A stretch of DNA of 64,000 nt, from the NCBI GenBank assembly GCA_015680685.1, contig MNCI01028403.1, forward strand, positions 935,737 through 999,736, written 5' to 3'. Positions 10,960-22,470 of this stretch are shown in pieces. The first letter of the stretch is position 1; each line of letters begins with the position of its first letter. This stretch comes from Gnetum montanum. Taxonomy: Eukaryota > Streptophyta > Gnetopsida > Gnetales > Gnetaceae. The notes below the pieces were generated by a model that worked only from the letters and a program-made list of their open reading frames with translations, did not search any database and was not told where the DNA came from. A program made the translations under genes and the position numbers.

Positions 10960-12425
10960 ATGCTCCAGCTGAGTTCTTGAATTTTCTTCTCCTTTGTTTT
11001 CTTATCTATTGTTTTTATCCAGGTCTCTATTTGATCCCCTTTCTCCTTTCCATGTGGAGACGTTTTCTTTGTTTTGACAAACCACATTGCCACTTTAGTA
11101 GCCAATGCCATGGATTGTATACTTGTAAATTTCCTTTCCAAATGCAAGTCCATGATTAAACGAAGCTGCTCTGGATCCTCCATTCTTACGTATGGTTTTG
11201 CCTGAGATTACGAATGGAATTCATTCATGTAATCAACTCCACAGAAACAATATTGAGATTGAAATTTAATTTGTCACGGTAATGACATGACTGGAAATTC
11301 AGAGCTCATACCTATCTCACGAGGTTCACTTGTTCATCATTTAACCTTGCATCAATGGCCTGCCTACCACACACAAGTTCCAGAACTCCAAAACTAAATA
11401 CATTACTCTTGTCTGTAAGCCTGTTAGTGCTAAAACACCTGCATCATGTAAACCATATCATGTTATATGTAATTGAAAGCCTTGCATTAACAGATAATGC
11501 AATTAAAATTTAAAAAGAAAAATGTATTATTTTTACTCGGGATCTAGGTAGCCTGCTCTTCCCTTGACGCAAGTCATTACATGAGAGACTCCATCAATTG
11601 CCGCCCTTGAGAGACCTGGATCTGAAATCCTTTTGTCAAGTAGAATGTTAGCAGACTTAAGACCTCTGTGGAAGATCCCGGGATTACACTTCACATGCAA
11701 GTATTCCAGATTTTCAAATCCAGACAATAATTTAAATCAAACAGTTGCTGTTGTCTAAGTTTGGAAATTCAAAAGCAACTGCAACAATGGATGTTTTTTC
11801 CATTTTTACCATGAGCTATGTCTAGGGCTATTTTGAGCCTATCTTTCCAAGTAAGCTCCAAGTTGCCTAACTTACAACCTTTGGACCTGGCAAGCCATGC
11901 ATGTTTCATTATTCCAAAATATGCTAAATATTCAAAACACTTTCAAATTACTTGAACAAAGCCATACCATAGAGATGATCTTTGAGGGATCCATGAAATA
12001 TGTATTCTTAAACCAGCATACGTTGCTCTGAATCATCACAATAGCCCCAAAAGCTTTACCAAATTCTCATGATTCACTTGGGATAAAGCAGAAGCTGAAA
12101 GTTTCAAGTACTATAAAACCATTAATACTACTATTAGGAACTTGGAAAAACAGAAACATTATGGTTCTCAACATATTGAGTCATAAGCTTGACCTTCTTG
12201 CGAACCTCATATTTCCCTTGAATACAAAATGCTGATAAAGACTTTGACTGCTATTTCTGTTCCTTTGGGTAACTTTCGGGTAACTTTCCATAGAAAACAG
12301 ATCCAAAGCCTCCACTGCCTAGTTCACATGTGAATTGCTGTGTGTCTAAGATCATTTCTTTCATTGTGAATGATGTGCATGTGAACTCTTTGGTATTGCA
12401 ACATTCAATGATGATCCTACATTTC
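10960..12425 (-). pseudogene. Copy A kinase domain exons
   Basis: Glycine loop GSGGFGSVFYG is intact (about 12330-12298). An 11-bp duplication at 12267-12288 interrupts KLP|KGTEIAVKV, which would supply the ATP-binding Lys. The next exon (about 12100-11995) gives LSQVNHENLVKLLG, then one extra base, then GYCDDSEQRMLV, TAA, and GSLKDHLY. The catalytic-loop exon (about 11725-11535) reads HRGLKSANILLD instead of HRDLK and SDPGLSR instead of DFG, then KGRAGYLDPE. The following exon has NRLTDKSNVFSFGV and LELVCGRQAID and ends NLVR-TAG where Trp is expected. The last exon, after CTCAG, reads AKPYVRMEDPEQLR and FTSIQSMALATKVA. Confidence 0.88.
12267..12288 (-). repeat. 11-bp tandem duplication causing a kinase frameshift
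   Basis: GGGTAACTTTC occurs twice in a row (12267-12277, 12278-12288). Removing one copy restores GKLPKGTEIAVKV, the canonical path to the catalytic Lys. Confidence 0.92.
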
Positions 12426-12484
12426 ATTGACAAAACTTGTTATGAAATAATTATGACAATATAGACAAGACTATAAAGGCTAGA

Positions 12485-12665
12485 CGTCAACCAAAAGGCA
12501 CTACCACTTTCTTGTTTGATTTTACTTTTGTAAGCTCTGTGCTTCCTGAGATACAAAATGATGCCAATTGCCAATAAAGTAAATGATAGCAAACTAACAC
12601 CAATGGCTGCCCCAATTACTAGACCATGGTTCTTTGAACTTGGAACCAAGAACTTGTTGCTAGAG
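12485..12665 (-). pseudogene. Copy A transmembrane exon
   Basis: Reads KNHGLVIGAAIGVSLLSF then TLLAIGIILYLRKHR, a single hydrophobic span followed by basic residues (stop-transfer), and ends before a GTAGTG donor. This is the single membrane pass between the ectodomain and the kinase. Confidence 0.85.
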
Positions 12666-12794
12666 AAGCTACAACATCCAAGAAATAAACCATTCATTTT
12701 CATTCATCTTAATAACTTCAGCCTTTTTCACTTTTAAGTCACTAGACACTCTAAAATCCTACTCTGTTTTGTAAACTCAAGAAAATTCTTACTT

Positions 12795-14100
12795 TTTAAA
12801 ATTAAGATATGCAAGCTGCATTGGAATTTCACCGCTACAGTAAACCTTTAAAATAAAAAGAAATACACCTTGATAAACATTGTTTTTCTCAAAATTTAAA
12901 TTCTCTGAAATTGATGTTTACAATTCTCTTAGATTTTCGAGTTTAGTTAGCCAAGCATGAAGCTGACCGTTGAGATGGTTTTTGCTTAAATTCCTGCAAG
13001 AGATCTAAACTCAATATAATGTCCAGTTAAAATCTAGAGACTAAAAGCAATGAATATGAATTTAGAAAGTGTCTCACATGGTCAGATTAGAGAGGTCTAG
13101 CAAAGGTTCCTCCTGCAAATTGTCCAAAAGATGCCTGCAAATGTATAAATAGGTATCATATATGGAGATTTAGTTGCTTAAATCCACAGTTATGTTTGTA
13201 AGTTGCATCATATTCATAGTTATTAGAAACAGAGAACATGATGGCAAAGGAAATGTGATAGAAAATCGCCAAGGAAAAAGTTGGGGAAAAGAAATGGCAT
13301 AAAGAATCTAAGCAATAATCTTAAAGCATTTGAATATTTCCATGTCAAAAATGAGAGTGATACATGGGAAATAAAATACCAATATAACTCATACATTATA
13401 AAAGAAATTATGGCTTATGGCAAAATCTTCTTAATTTAAATGTTTTTCATTTAATAACTATTGGAAAACCTTTCAGTTTTCTTGGAAAAACATATTAATA
13501 TACCATGAACAATAAACATCCAAAGCAACTAAGTTTTAAAATAGGTTTCATTGCAGAAACAGAAAATGAGAAACATTGGCAATCCGTTGTATTTCTTGCA
13601 ACTAGGATCACATTTAGGATCACATTTAGCTTGCGTTTATAAATATCCATATTAAAGTTATCTAGGTTTGTTAGACTTTACATCGTTTGCAACATGGTTA
13701 GCGTAGAGAGGTCTGGCCAATTTATTATTAGAAAGACCCCTGCAAAGAAAGCATACTTTAACAATTTCATAATCTAAATTTAGTGTCAAAAACATAATTC
13801 AACAATTATTAACATACAGATATCTCAATCCTGTCAAAAGTGCAACGTTCTCTGGTACAGGACCTGTCAATTTTTTAACTGATGAGTACCGGGAACCATT
13901 TGTAAAAATACAAACCCACCCTGTTACAAGAGATACAAAACCTTAAGAATTCAAAAGAGCATCCCCTCAGCAAAGAAACTCACAGGTGGGAGACTCTTGT
14001 GCTTGTACAGTTGATATGCTGCCAGGGCACTACAAAGGATGGATCAGAAATCCAGGATATGAAGTTAAACCCAAATCTCCTCTTTAGATCATTTAACACC
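12795..14100 (-). pseudogene. Copy A pre-LRR exon and LRR exons
   Basis: The pre-LRR exon (14100-13984) reads LNDLKRRFGFNFISW then DPSFVVPWQHINC, matching the GDPC..PW..C motif, with the first Cys changed to Ser. Four to five short LRR exons follow: KKLTGPVPENVALLTGLRYL (about 13890-13816), LSNNKLARPLYAN (about 13735), LLDNLQEEPLLDLSNLT (about 13130), NLSKNHLNGQLHAWLTKLEN (about 13000-12945, then TAA) and SGEIPMQLAYL (about 12830). Each is preceded by a CAG acceptor, as in this family, where one LRR per exon is usual. Confidence 0.75.
13603..13626. repeat. 12-bp tandem duplication
   Basis: TAGGATCACATT is repeated directly. It lies in an intron of copy A. Confidence 0.85.
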
Positions 14101-14226
14101 TTCACTGTCAAAAATTGCAAAATTTGGCAAATAACTCAACTGCCAGTTACAAAGCTCTGGCTGGCATAAAATTTCCCCCAAAAAAAATGTAAAAAAGGAT
14201 TTTTTACAGATTAAAAAGAAACCAAC

Positions 14227-14728
14227 CATCTTCTTCAGCTGTAAACTGCTGCGTGAATATGGCAGAATAAGCTTCCATGGCATTTAAAGGAACCGTGGCA
14301 GAGACATCAGGAGCTTCCATGGCATTTAAAGGAACCGTGGCAGAGCCATCAAGAGCTTCCAATGCAAAGTCATAAGTGGAATTTGTATTCTGAAGCAATA
14401 TGGGTACCTCAAAAGCTGTGCAGTAGGGAAATAAGGTAAGATTATCCTTAATTCTAATTCCGTTTACACTTTACAGAGATATGAAAACTTTTGGATCCCT
14501 TTACATCTTTAAGTTGAGCAAAGTAGAAAAGAAACAGTACTCCGCCTGTGGGGGGTTTGAAAGGCCCTAGTGTTCATTTATATGGGGCGAAAAGTTGACC
14601 CGTTTGTATAACACTAGAGGGAGGAAAATCAGAAGTGGAGGCAGCAGAAACCTCTCTTGATGTACTTATGTTAGCTCCACCAAAATCTGTAGAATAGCAT
14701 ATTTTTATCAAAATCATCATCTGGATAC
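14227..14728 (-). pseudogene. Copy A exon 3: second half of malectin-like domain
   Basis: Opens with YPDDDFDKNM after a GTGCAG acceptor, followed by SDFPPSSVIQTGQ, FLFYFAQLKDVKG (in another frame) and ends YDFALEALDGSATVPLNAME. Exon 3 of copy B aligns over the same span. Stops and frame changes occur near 14590 and 14440-14400. Confidence 0.82.
14270..14353 (-). repeat. 42-bp in-frame tandem duplication in malectin exon
   Basis: 14270-14311 and 14312-14353 repeat a 14-residue stretch (SATVPLNAMEA occurs twice). The copies differ at one or two bases. Copy B has this stretch once (AAVPVNALE). Confidence 0.92.
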
Positions 14729-15285
14729 CTGCACAAGCATTAATGTTGTACGACCCAATCAATAATCTAACGAGAAATCAGCCTATTAATGTTATTGCAA
14801 TGTCTATGAATGGTGCAATACTGGGAATTTCCAAATACTTGGCATGAATCTGTAAAATGTATAATGGGATATGATTCATTGAATTCCATATCGGTTTTGC
14901 TGATAATACCTAATCCAATAGAAAGGAAAGGGTTAAATTTGTTTTTGTTTTTATTTTTTTTTTTCAATTAACAGGAAAGTACAATGGTTTTAAAAGTACA
15001 ACAATTTTCAGGGTACCCCTAATGAGTAATGACCAGCATATGCACATAACGTGCATGTAATGGGTTATGATTTATTAATTCTCAACTCTGCTTTGCTCAT
15101 GTACATTTAAAAAAATGTTACTTTCCTGCTCACTAAACTTAGGTTTAACCATTTTTGCAGATTACATGCATAATGAGTTATGATTCATCGATTCCAAACT
15201 CAGCCTTGTCAATAAACCCAAACAAACCAAAAGGTGAAAAAGTATTGAAACTGTGTCAATAAACAAAAAGGTTTGACCATTGTAC

Positions 15286-15800
15286 CTAATGCTGAACATT
15301 TGCACATTGCCACTAACATCTAATCTTGCCTGCAATTGCAGTAGCAACCCTGGCCTTGGCCTGGTGTACATTCCCTAGCGTAGCTGAATCAGCTGAATCG
15401 CAGATATAAATGGGTATCCACCACCATTAAATATCCTGTTGAGGCAAATATACAGAATTCTTCCAATAGTCACAAGTATATGTTCATAGTCATAATAAGA
15501 TCCATCCAGGTAACCTGATTGATAGAGTATATCTTGGGTCTCAACAGAGTACTTGAACAGACCAGACCAAATAACAGCATCATTTATGAGATTATTAATA
15601 AAGGAGAGTCTCAAAAGATAGTGGACTGAAGGGGCTACAGGGATTTGATTGCAGGATTTGCTGAGGGGTTTGGGAAAACTTCTCAAATTTTGGAAGTAAT
15701 ATACAGGAGATACATTATTGGGCAGATAATGGTGTTTTCCAAGGTTGATAAAATCTGTATCAAAAATTGGATCTTGTTCTACAAGCAATGTTTAAAAACC
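15286..15800 (-). pseudogene. Copy A exon 2: first half of malectin-like domain
   Basis: After the acceptor at 15801-15803 the sequence reads GFLNIAC, the conserved start of the domain. It then shifts frame into DPIFDTDFINLGKHHYLPNN and continues to PFISAIQLIQLR, stop, GMYTRPRPGLLLQLQARLDV. The segment around YTDETTG-like residues is missing, so a small deletion caused the shift. The donor is ATTAG|GTAC. The domain is thought to bind cell-wall or peptide ligands outside the cell. Confidence 0.85.
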
Positions 15801-15884
15801 CTGTGATGTTTCGTTACACAGTTAGAATTCAGACAAAAACAAAACAAAAATCCAGCATAACAGTTCTGGGTTGAAGGGAGATAC

Positions 15885-15995
15885 CTTTTGAGCATGAATG
15901 GCATGTGCGGCAAAAAGCAGCATCAAATAACAGTAGAATGCCGTTCTGTAGCTCATCTTCTGCATTGCGCTGAACTCTGAGCTCTTCAGGAACAT
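15885..15995 (-). pseudogene. Copy A exon 1: signal peptide
   Basis: Start at 15965 gives MQKMSYRTAFYCYLMLLF, then AAHAIHAQK, a basic n-region, hydrophobic core and AHA-type cleavage site; an in-frame ATG at 15995 would add ten residues. The exon ends CAAAAG|GTATCT. Copy C ends CAAAACG|GTATTC, so copy A appears to have lost one base. Because of that, the intron phase no longer matches exon 2 and splicing would run into TAA after two codons. Confidence 0.8.
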
Positions 15996-16980
15996 GCATT
16001 CAGCATTCCAATCTTTGGCATCTGCAGATTGGACAGAAACTTTGAACAGTCGAGAACAAATTTTCAGGCTAAAGATCTGCCTTTCTTAATTCCACGAATT
16101 CAAACGTGTATGCTAACTTACACAGAACAGAGATTGCTAGAGTACAGAAAATGTGTGATAAAGCTGGAACACCTGCTGCTAAAAATGCAGAATGCAGAGC
16201 TTGGATCTTATTTGGTTGCTTGGGCTTATCAGAAACCAGCGGTTCACGGAAATCACAGTCGAGAAAAACCTGAATGAAAGCTGCCAACCTTCACATTGTG
16301 CTGCATTCCAAATGCGTTTATACGTCCTGTCTCAAGTCATTTATGAGTCCTTTCAACTTTTTTTACTTCTTTTTTGGAGTCAGCTTTGCTGACGATAAAA
16401 GTAAGCCTTGTATAGTTTGAAGCATCATGACCGGTTTTGCTTTTCAAAGAATCCAGAGGTTGTATTTCAAAAAATCATTGATAAAAGATTGCGCGAAAAA
16501 ATAAACAGAAAATCATCGATATAACGATTGCGCGTAGGACTGTAGGAGAATTCAATCTTAACAAAGCTATGTGGGGACATATATTTTTGGTATTTCAAAG
16601 AGGATTTGCTTGTCATCACAGACAATTTTAACTTTAGCTCTTTGTCTGCTTGGCTGTATTAAATAAGAAATTCATGCCCTGATCCACACGTCTTACGCTA
16701 AAAGACGCACAATTTCTCCACTTCTTGCGTTGTCTGAAATCTCACCTGTCTCTCGTTAGTAACAAAATTCAAAGCCAGACACCACCAATCAAATAACAAA
16801 AATAGTACATAATACCATCAATCAACGCATTACCCACGATTGCACCCTTGATCATGATATGGTATGCATGGATGTGTTGAGCTCCCCACACTTGTAGATT
16901 CATTATTTGGATTTGGGATTGAAGTATTGATGGATGGTGACCCTTATAGCGTTGGCTAAGACATGGAAGGTAGTGCACTA
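15996..16980. other. Upstream region of copy A; no gene recognised
   Basis: An 82-codon plus-strand frame at 16029 and others overlap here without domains. An imperfect repeat of AAAATCAT-GAT...GATTGCGCG occurs at 16471-16495 and 16509-16534. The right end, about 16,900-17,000, is where sequence similar to the E2 gag starts. Confidence 0.45.
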
Positions 16981-19133
16981 GATTGGCCTTATGCTAGTTT
17001 GGTTGATGTGGTGGGCCCATGTGTGGTTTGTTTTAGCTTATGACCTTTCCTTCATAAGGGATGTTTCCTATGTTGTGGTTGGGGTCCACAGATGTCAGCA
17101 TTTCTATGCACATTTGGAGCACAAGTGGCACTTGTTTGTTGATATTGTAGTGCAAAACCTTCTTGTGTCCTTGGTGGTGGCATATAAGGAGGTGGATTAT
17201 GAGAATATCAAGAGTAGGCTAGATGGTAAGAGGTAGGAGGTGGTGATCCTTCAAAGGATGTCATGGGTTGATGGTACTCGGGAGAGTGGTAGTGGCGATT
17301 GAAAGTAGAGGATGTAGAACTAGTTGGAGAAACAAGGTGTTGAACATAATATCCATATTATTTCGACAGATAGGGTAGATTTGGTGGTGGCCTCCTCCAC
17401 AACTGTGGTGGTTGCCACTACGGTTGATGACCATGTTGAGGTTACTAATGAGTCCCCGTAGGATGGTACAATTGGTTGTGAAATTGTCTATAATTACCTT
17501 GTGGAAGAGGAAATCTCCTGGGCATGTGCTTCTATACAAACTTTAGATTTAATGCACCTGCCCAATACTCTTGTAGATGCAACAAGACTAGGCAATGACC
17601 CTTCAGATCGCCATATATGCAAATGTTGCATTCATTATCTTCATCTGTGGTTGCGTTTATAACCTCACTTTCTTTAGCCATTTTTCCCATTTATCAAAAA
17701 GTGTTCCTAGTTATTTCTTGGTTTTGTATCCTCTATTTAGTATGATCACCTAGCTTATTTTGCATGATCCTCTCCTCAACTGTATCAATGAGAATTGAAA
17801 CGTTGTCACATATCCATTTGGACATCTTATTAAGCTTTACTTCTAGTGCATCAATAGACTTTTGTATCAGCAAGGTTTATTGTGGAATCACCTTATCGTG
17901 AGTAGTTTCATTCTCCTTACCATAAACTTGGACCTCCTTTTGTTAAAGAGTTAGATTTCATTGATATTTCTTGACATTCTCCCATTTGCATATATCTCCT
18001 TCTTCTTTTGCCACATGCTTAATTAACTATTTGATTTGATGGGCTTGGAGCTCGTATAATTTCCTTGGGGCATACATCCCAAGGGTCTCCCTTATTTCAT
18101 TACGAAGCCCATCTACAATGTGGAAAAGTTGCCTTTTCTTGGAGAAACCATGGCTTAGGCATCTATTTAGTAAGACATAATATCTATCTAAGGCCATGTC
18201 CAAGGGTTCATGTTGTTCTTGCTTCCACTCTTGGATCTGTCTCCTCACATTGGACACTCTGACATAGGTTTGGTACTTCTTGCTAAATAGCTCCAGCATT
18301 ATGGACCATCATCAGATTGAACTTGGTCTCAACAATCTATACCACACTTCGTCTCTATCAATTAGTGTCCTAGGAAAGAGCTTAAGCCTTTGCCATTCAC
18401 TTTCAATGTTGTAGAAAGCACAAGCATCATGGAAGGCTTGTAAATGATGTTGCAGATCTGAATCATAGCTTCCTACAAATTTAGGAATATTGTTCATGTC
18501 AAGCTTAGATAGATGACTCTTTTTGTGATGCTTGTGTGATATCTCTACTGCCTCTGTGATCTACATTAGGCTCTTAGTGGCTAGCAAGGGTTCACTGTTA
18601 TCAAATAAATAGTGAGGAAAATGCCTATCTCTATTCATTTGATCATAATGATGTTGTTTGTGACCTTTCTCGTGGGTTTGATTTCAGTTTGTTGTCCAAC
18701 CCTTTAGTGGAGCTCTATCTCTATACCTACATTCATCTTTGTTAGAACTAGATGTTGAAGGAAAAGAGGAAGATGAGGAAGTAGAAGAATTGCCATGGCT
18801 ACTATGGTGTTCTTCAGGGTCCTTTGACTTATTGTTTCTTAGTTTTGAGGAGGTCTTAGGCCTTGAGGCCTCCCCTAGTTTAGGACCTACATCATCTCCT
18901 TCAAGATTGTCTACCTTAGGTGACTGTAGTCTTTGAACGTCATCAGGGTGATCATGATCATAAGAAATCCCTACATAAGGTTTATCACTCCAATTTTCTT
19001 CATCATATATCTCATTAGTTCTCCAATGAATGTGTTCACTATACAATGCATTATTACTTTCGTGTGGAAGAAACATTGTTGTTGGTTTATAGTGTGTGTG
19101 ATTTAATATTTTCTAAAAGATATAACATTAATA
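16980..19133 (-). pseudogene. E2 gag (Athila-like), truncated at left, split from its LTR by E1
   Basis: Reading from right: an N-terminal part starting at the ATG at 19076 (MFLPHESNNALYSEHIHWRT, later a Ser-rich linker); the gag core with MNNIPKFVGSYDSDLQHHLQ and AFHDACAFYNIESEWQRLKL (18497-18312); and MLELFSKKYQTYVRV ... CLSHGFSKKRQLFHIVDGL (18299-18027). It continues to the His/Cys-rich proline-rich tail at about 17430-17350. Stops separate the segments. Similarity fades between about 17,220 and 16,930, and no protease or RT follows, so the rest of E2 has been lost. The leader and 5' LTR of E2 are at 29,111-29,991, on the far side of E1. Confidence 0.82.
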
Positions 19134-19138
19134 CCTTT
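19134..19138. repeat. Target site duplication of E1, left (CCTTT)
   Basis: CCTTT directly precedes the 5' LTR and is matched by CCTTT at 29106-29110 after the 3' LTR. Confidence 0.9.
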
Positions 19139-19971
19139 TGATGAGTTGCGATATTGGGTACGTGATATCAGAGCCTTCCAAGTGATATCATACATGTGAT
19201 ATCGGGGCTTGTCTTGTCACCTATAAATAAGAGGCGAGGGAACTTGGTTTGGAAATAGTTAGTTAATTAATCTTAGTCCCTTACCTGAACTCTTGCCTTT
19301 TTTCCTTCCCAGAGTTAGAATTATTTCTGAGTGCTTGCAATAGGATTCATATAGTGAACGGATCTTTATTTGAGCATTGTGTACCTAAGCATACCTTATG
19401 GCTAGAAATAAAGACAAACTTTGTGATAGGCCTTGCAGTATTTAGAATCACTTATTTAATGTTATTTAGAGTTATTTAATGTTTTCCTTAGTTAATTAAT
19501 GTTTTTTCTCTCTCTATCTCTCTCTCTCTCTCTCTCTCCTTGTTAACTCCCCCAAGTAAGCTCACTTAGTATGACCACTTCGAACATGCGTGGAACAGTT
19601 GGTAACCCAGTAACGATTAGCATTTGGCAATCCCAATAGTGTTCCACTAGTTCAGGATGTGTATAGCAAGTGGGAATGGATGCTGGTGTTAGGACTAGTT
19701 AGAGCATAGTAGATTAGTTAAATTCAATTAGTTCACTTCTCCCTTTGTAGCACCAGGACATAAAACATCAAAAAATATATAAAAATCATATACCTCAAGT
19801 TTACTTAACCATACAATTGCGCTATATAAGTAAGATTGGGAAGATAATGATTGACTAACCTGCCCAAGTTCTGTAAAGGCACATAAGCACTTAGTCCTTA
19901 GAATTTTACTAGATCATGCATGGACACTCATATTCGTATGGTTGAGCATAGGGATACCTTATTGCTCATCA
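19139..19971 (+). mobile_element. E1 5' LTR
   Basis: TGATGAG...CTCATCA, 833 bp. GATATC words are repeated in U3, a TATA box (TATAAATAA) lies at 19222-19230, and a (CT)n run at about 19505-19540. The 3' LTR is 857 bp; the difference is mainly a block of about 24 bp with two GATATC words missing here. Confidence 0.93.
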
Positions 19972-19972
19972 T

Positions 19973-19985
19973 TGGCGCCATTGCC
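19973..19985 (+). other. E1 primer binding site
   Basis: TGGCGCCATTGCC starts one base after the LTR. TGGCGCCGTTGCC is the Athila-type site complementary to the 3' end of tRNA-Asp. Confidence 0.85.
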
Positions 19986-20109
19986 AATGACTTTGTTGTT
20001 TGTGTGCTAGCTAGAACTTAGGAAATCTTCACATCATTGGAATGAACCCCTAAGGTTGGTTATCTTACAATTAGTGAAACAAAAAGTATTGCACACTAAA
20101 TAGATAATT

Positions 20110-22470
20110 ATGTCTCCTTCTTCTTACGAGAGTGTTCACCGCCTAGGTTTGATACAAGGAATAATCGGAGGTGTAGTACACATGATAATCAGTCAGTCTC
20201 TCAATAGTTTTGTGTAGTATACATTTATCCAGATGAGTATATACCAAACTTTATCTTTATCCTCCATTAGGATGAACAACTACGTTGGCGTGATTTAGAA
20301 GGTAACATAGTGTTACCTCCTAATCACTTAGTCCAAGGCATGCTCCTTCATGCTCTCACATGAATTGGTATGCAACACTTATAGGCAGAGTACATTATGC
20401 ATGATCACGACTCAAGAGAGTATTGATCCACGAAGGCACAACGTCAAAGGGATCTACAACAAGAGAGATATTATGAATCCATGAAGGGGAGGTTGTCTTA
20501 GAATGTCCCATATGTCATAGGTGAAAATGAGGGTGGTGAACGTACCTTAGGAAGTCTCCCACACAATGATGTTCCCCTCATTGACTTTGGTCAAGGGGTG
20601 GTGTATCAGAATCTTCACTCAACTATCCATAACCTAGATTCTGGTATCGACAGACACAAAGGCTTTGAAAAAGGAACGCAAACACATGACAAAGATGGAT
20701 GTTCTGATCGTAATCGCGATTGAGGCTGTGACCATTGAAGAGAAGAAAGTAGGCACCATCATGGTGATGGTCCTCCTTCTTTCTCACCTGCATTATCTCC
20801 TTCATCCTCTCCTTTAGGATCTAGACGCAATTGTAAGGAAAAAGATCCTAAGGATAATGGTAAGCGAAACAGGAATCATAGACAAAGCAGTCAAGAAAGG
20901 GGACAAGGGCATTCTAGAGAAACTCATCGTGAAAGGAGGGAGAGTAGGGAACAACATAGGCATCATAGACAGTACGATCGTGATGAACCCCTACTTGCTA
21001 CTTGAAGTATGTTAGATATAACTAAAGCTATTAGAATCCCAACAAGGCATCAAAAAGATAGTAGGATCAAAAGATTGAACATGAACAATATCCCACGATT
21101 TGAAGGGGGATACAACGCTGATCCTCAAAATCATTTGCAAGCATTTCACAATGCATGTGCCTTGCAAAACATAGAAAATGAGTGGAAAAAACTCAAGTTG
21201 TTTCCACAGACACTGATTAAGGAAGCAAAAAGCTGGTACTGGTCCTTAGAAATAGAGTCCATTCGCCTATGGAGTACCATGTTAGAACTATTCAATGATA
21301 AGTATCAAATGTACTCCCAAGTGTCCAACCTACAAAAGCAAATCCAAGGATGGAAACAAGGAGGACATGAACCCTTGGATGCTGCCATGGGCTGATATTA
21401 TGCACTATTACATCATTGCCTAGGTCATGTTTACTCACAAAAGGAACAACTACGCTATCTTGTAGATTCGCTTAGGCATGAAATGCAAAGAACCCTTGGG
21501 ACTTATGCCTAAGGAAGGCTATCTAAGCTTAGGGCCCATCAAGTACAAATATTGTTAGAGCAAGTTGCTAAAGAGGAAGGTGAGTTAAGGAAAAGAGAAA
21601 GTGTAGAAGAATATAACAGAGATCCTTCTCTTCGAAAGAAGGAAGTTAAATTTTTTGAGGATGAAGAAAAGTCACCACTTGAAGAGATGGTGAATAAGAA
21701 AACCTTGCCTATTTAAAAACTTGTATTGGAAGTATTGACAAAGGTGGACCAAATGTGGGACTCCCTAGATAAGAGATTTCAAATAGTTCTCAAAATAGTA
21801 TAGGAGTCTAGAGAGGAAGGTAGTGACTGCGAAAGGAGAAAAAAGAGAGAAGCTAAATATGCATGCAACAAAGTTAAGGGCAAAGTTGCCATCATCGAAG
21901 AGGTTGTGGATTCGAATAGAGACAATGATGGTGGATGTGAGATATGCCAATATGACCATCCTAAGTGATGTTTCCCTCTAATCTCACATCTGCAGGAGTC
22001 TGGGGTGTATGCATTCAACCCATAATTAAACAGAAGGCAAACACCCTAAAGGTTACCTTATCCCCAAGGTAACGCAAGGCAGTTCCACCAACCCTTGATG
22101 TATTATCCAAGTGGAACTCCACCATAATCAAATAAGTAGTATCAATAGTGGTAGCACCCACAATCATGAGGAATGCCACCACCATGTCAACAGTACCCTT
22201 ATTGTCAACCCAACTTGTATGGATACTACATGTAGTAGCCAATCTCTCCATGTGAATCTACTATTCATGTTACTCCCCAGCCTCACTATAAAACCCATGA
22301 GTATTATAGAACTCCTTCTCCTAGGGGCGATGTTTCACAAACATACTATCATTCTCATCTAGCTACATCTCTTCCACCTTTAACTCTATTACCATCTACT
22401 CTAGCCATGTAGGGTGAGCTCCCTACCTAGCTGTAGCAACGTAACACTACAAGGGTTGTTAATTCTCACC
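20110..22470 (+). pseudogene. E1 gag
   Basis: ATG at 20110 (MSPSSYESVHRLG). The core (21009-21395) reads MNNIPRFEGGYNADPQNHLQ, AFHNACALQNIENEWKKLKL and KEAKSWYWSLEIESIRLW, a retrotransposon gag capsid signature. It continues past a stop to HCLGHVYSQKEQLRYLVDSL. A knuckle-like CEICQYDHPK-stop-CF occurs near 21940, followed by a Pro/Tyr/Gln-rich tail. About ten stops interrupt it. Gag forms the particle that packages the RNA. Confidence 0.88.

Larger units (their letters stand above)
10960..15995 (-). pseudogene. Receptor-kinase copy A: malectin-like LRR receptor kinase pseudogene, near full length
   Basis: The exon order matches plant malectin-like/LRR receptor kinases: signal peptide (15965-15885), malectin-like exons (15800-15286 and 14728-14227), pre-LRR exon (14100-13984), short LRR exons (about 13890-12795), TM exon (12665-12485), kinase exons (12425-12190, 12100-11995, 11725-11535, 11435-11310) and the last C-lobe exon (11190-11050). 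Such proteins sit in the plasma membrane and phosphorylate Ser/Thr on cytosolic partners. This copy is dead: 1-bp loss at the end of exon 1, frameshift early in exon 2, TAG near 15374, 11-bp duplication in the kinase N-lobe, extra base and TAA in the next exon, catalytic Asp changed to Gly, and Trp changed to TAG at an exon end. Part of the chain in the C-lobe also reads poorly, so the 3' end is approximate. Confidence 0.9.

Noticed and set aside
16029-16392. Plus-strand frames of 66-82 codons upstream of copy A
   Set aside because: No domain, and they overlap the upstream region of copy A on the opposite strand; most likely chance.
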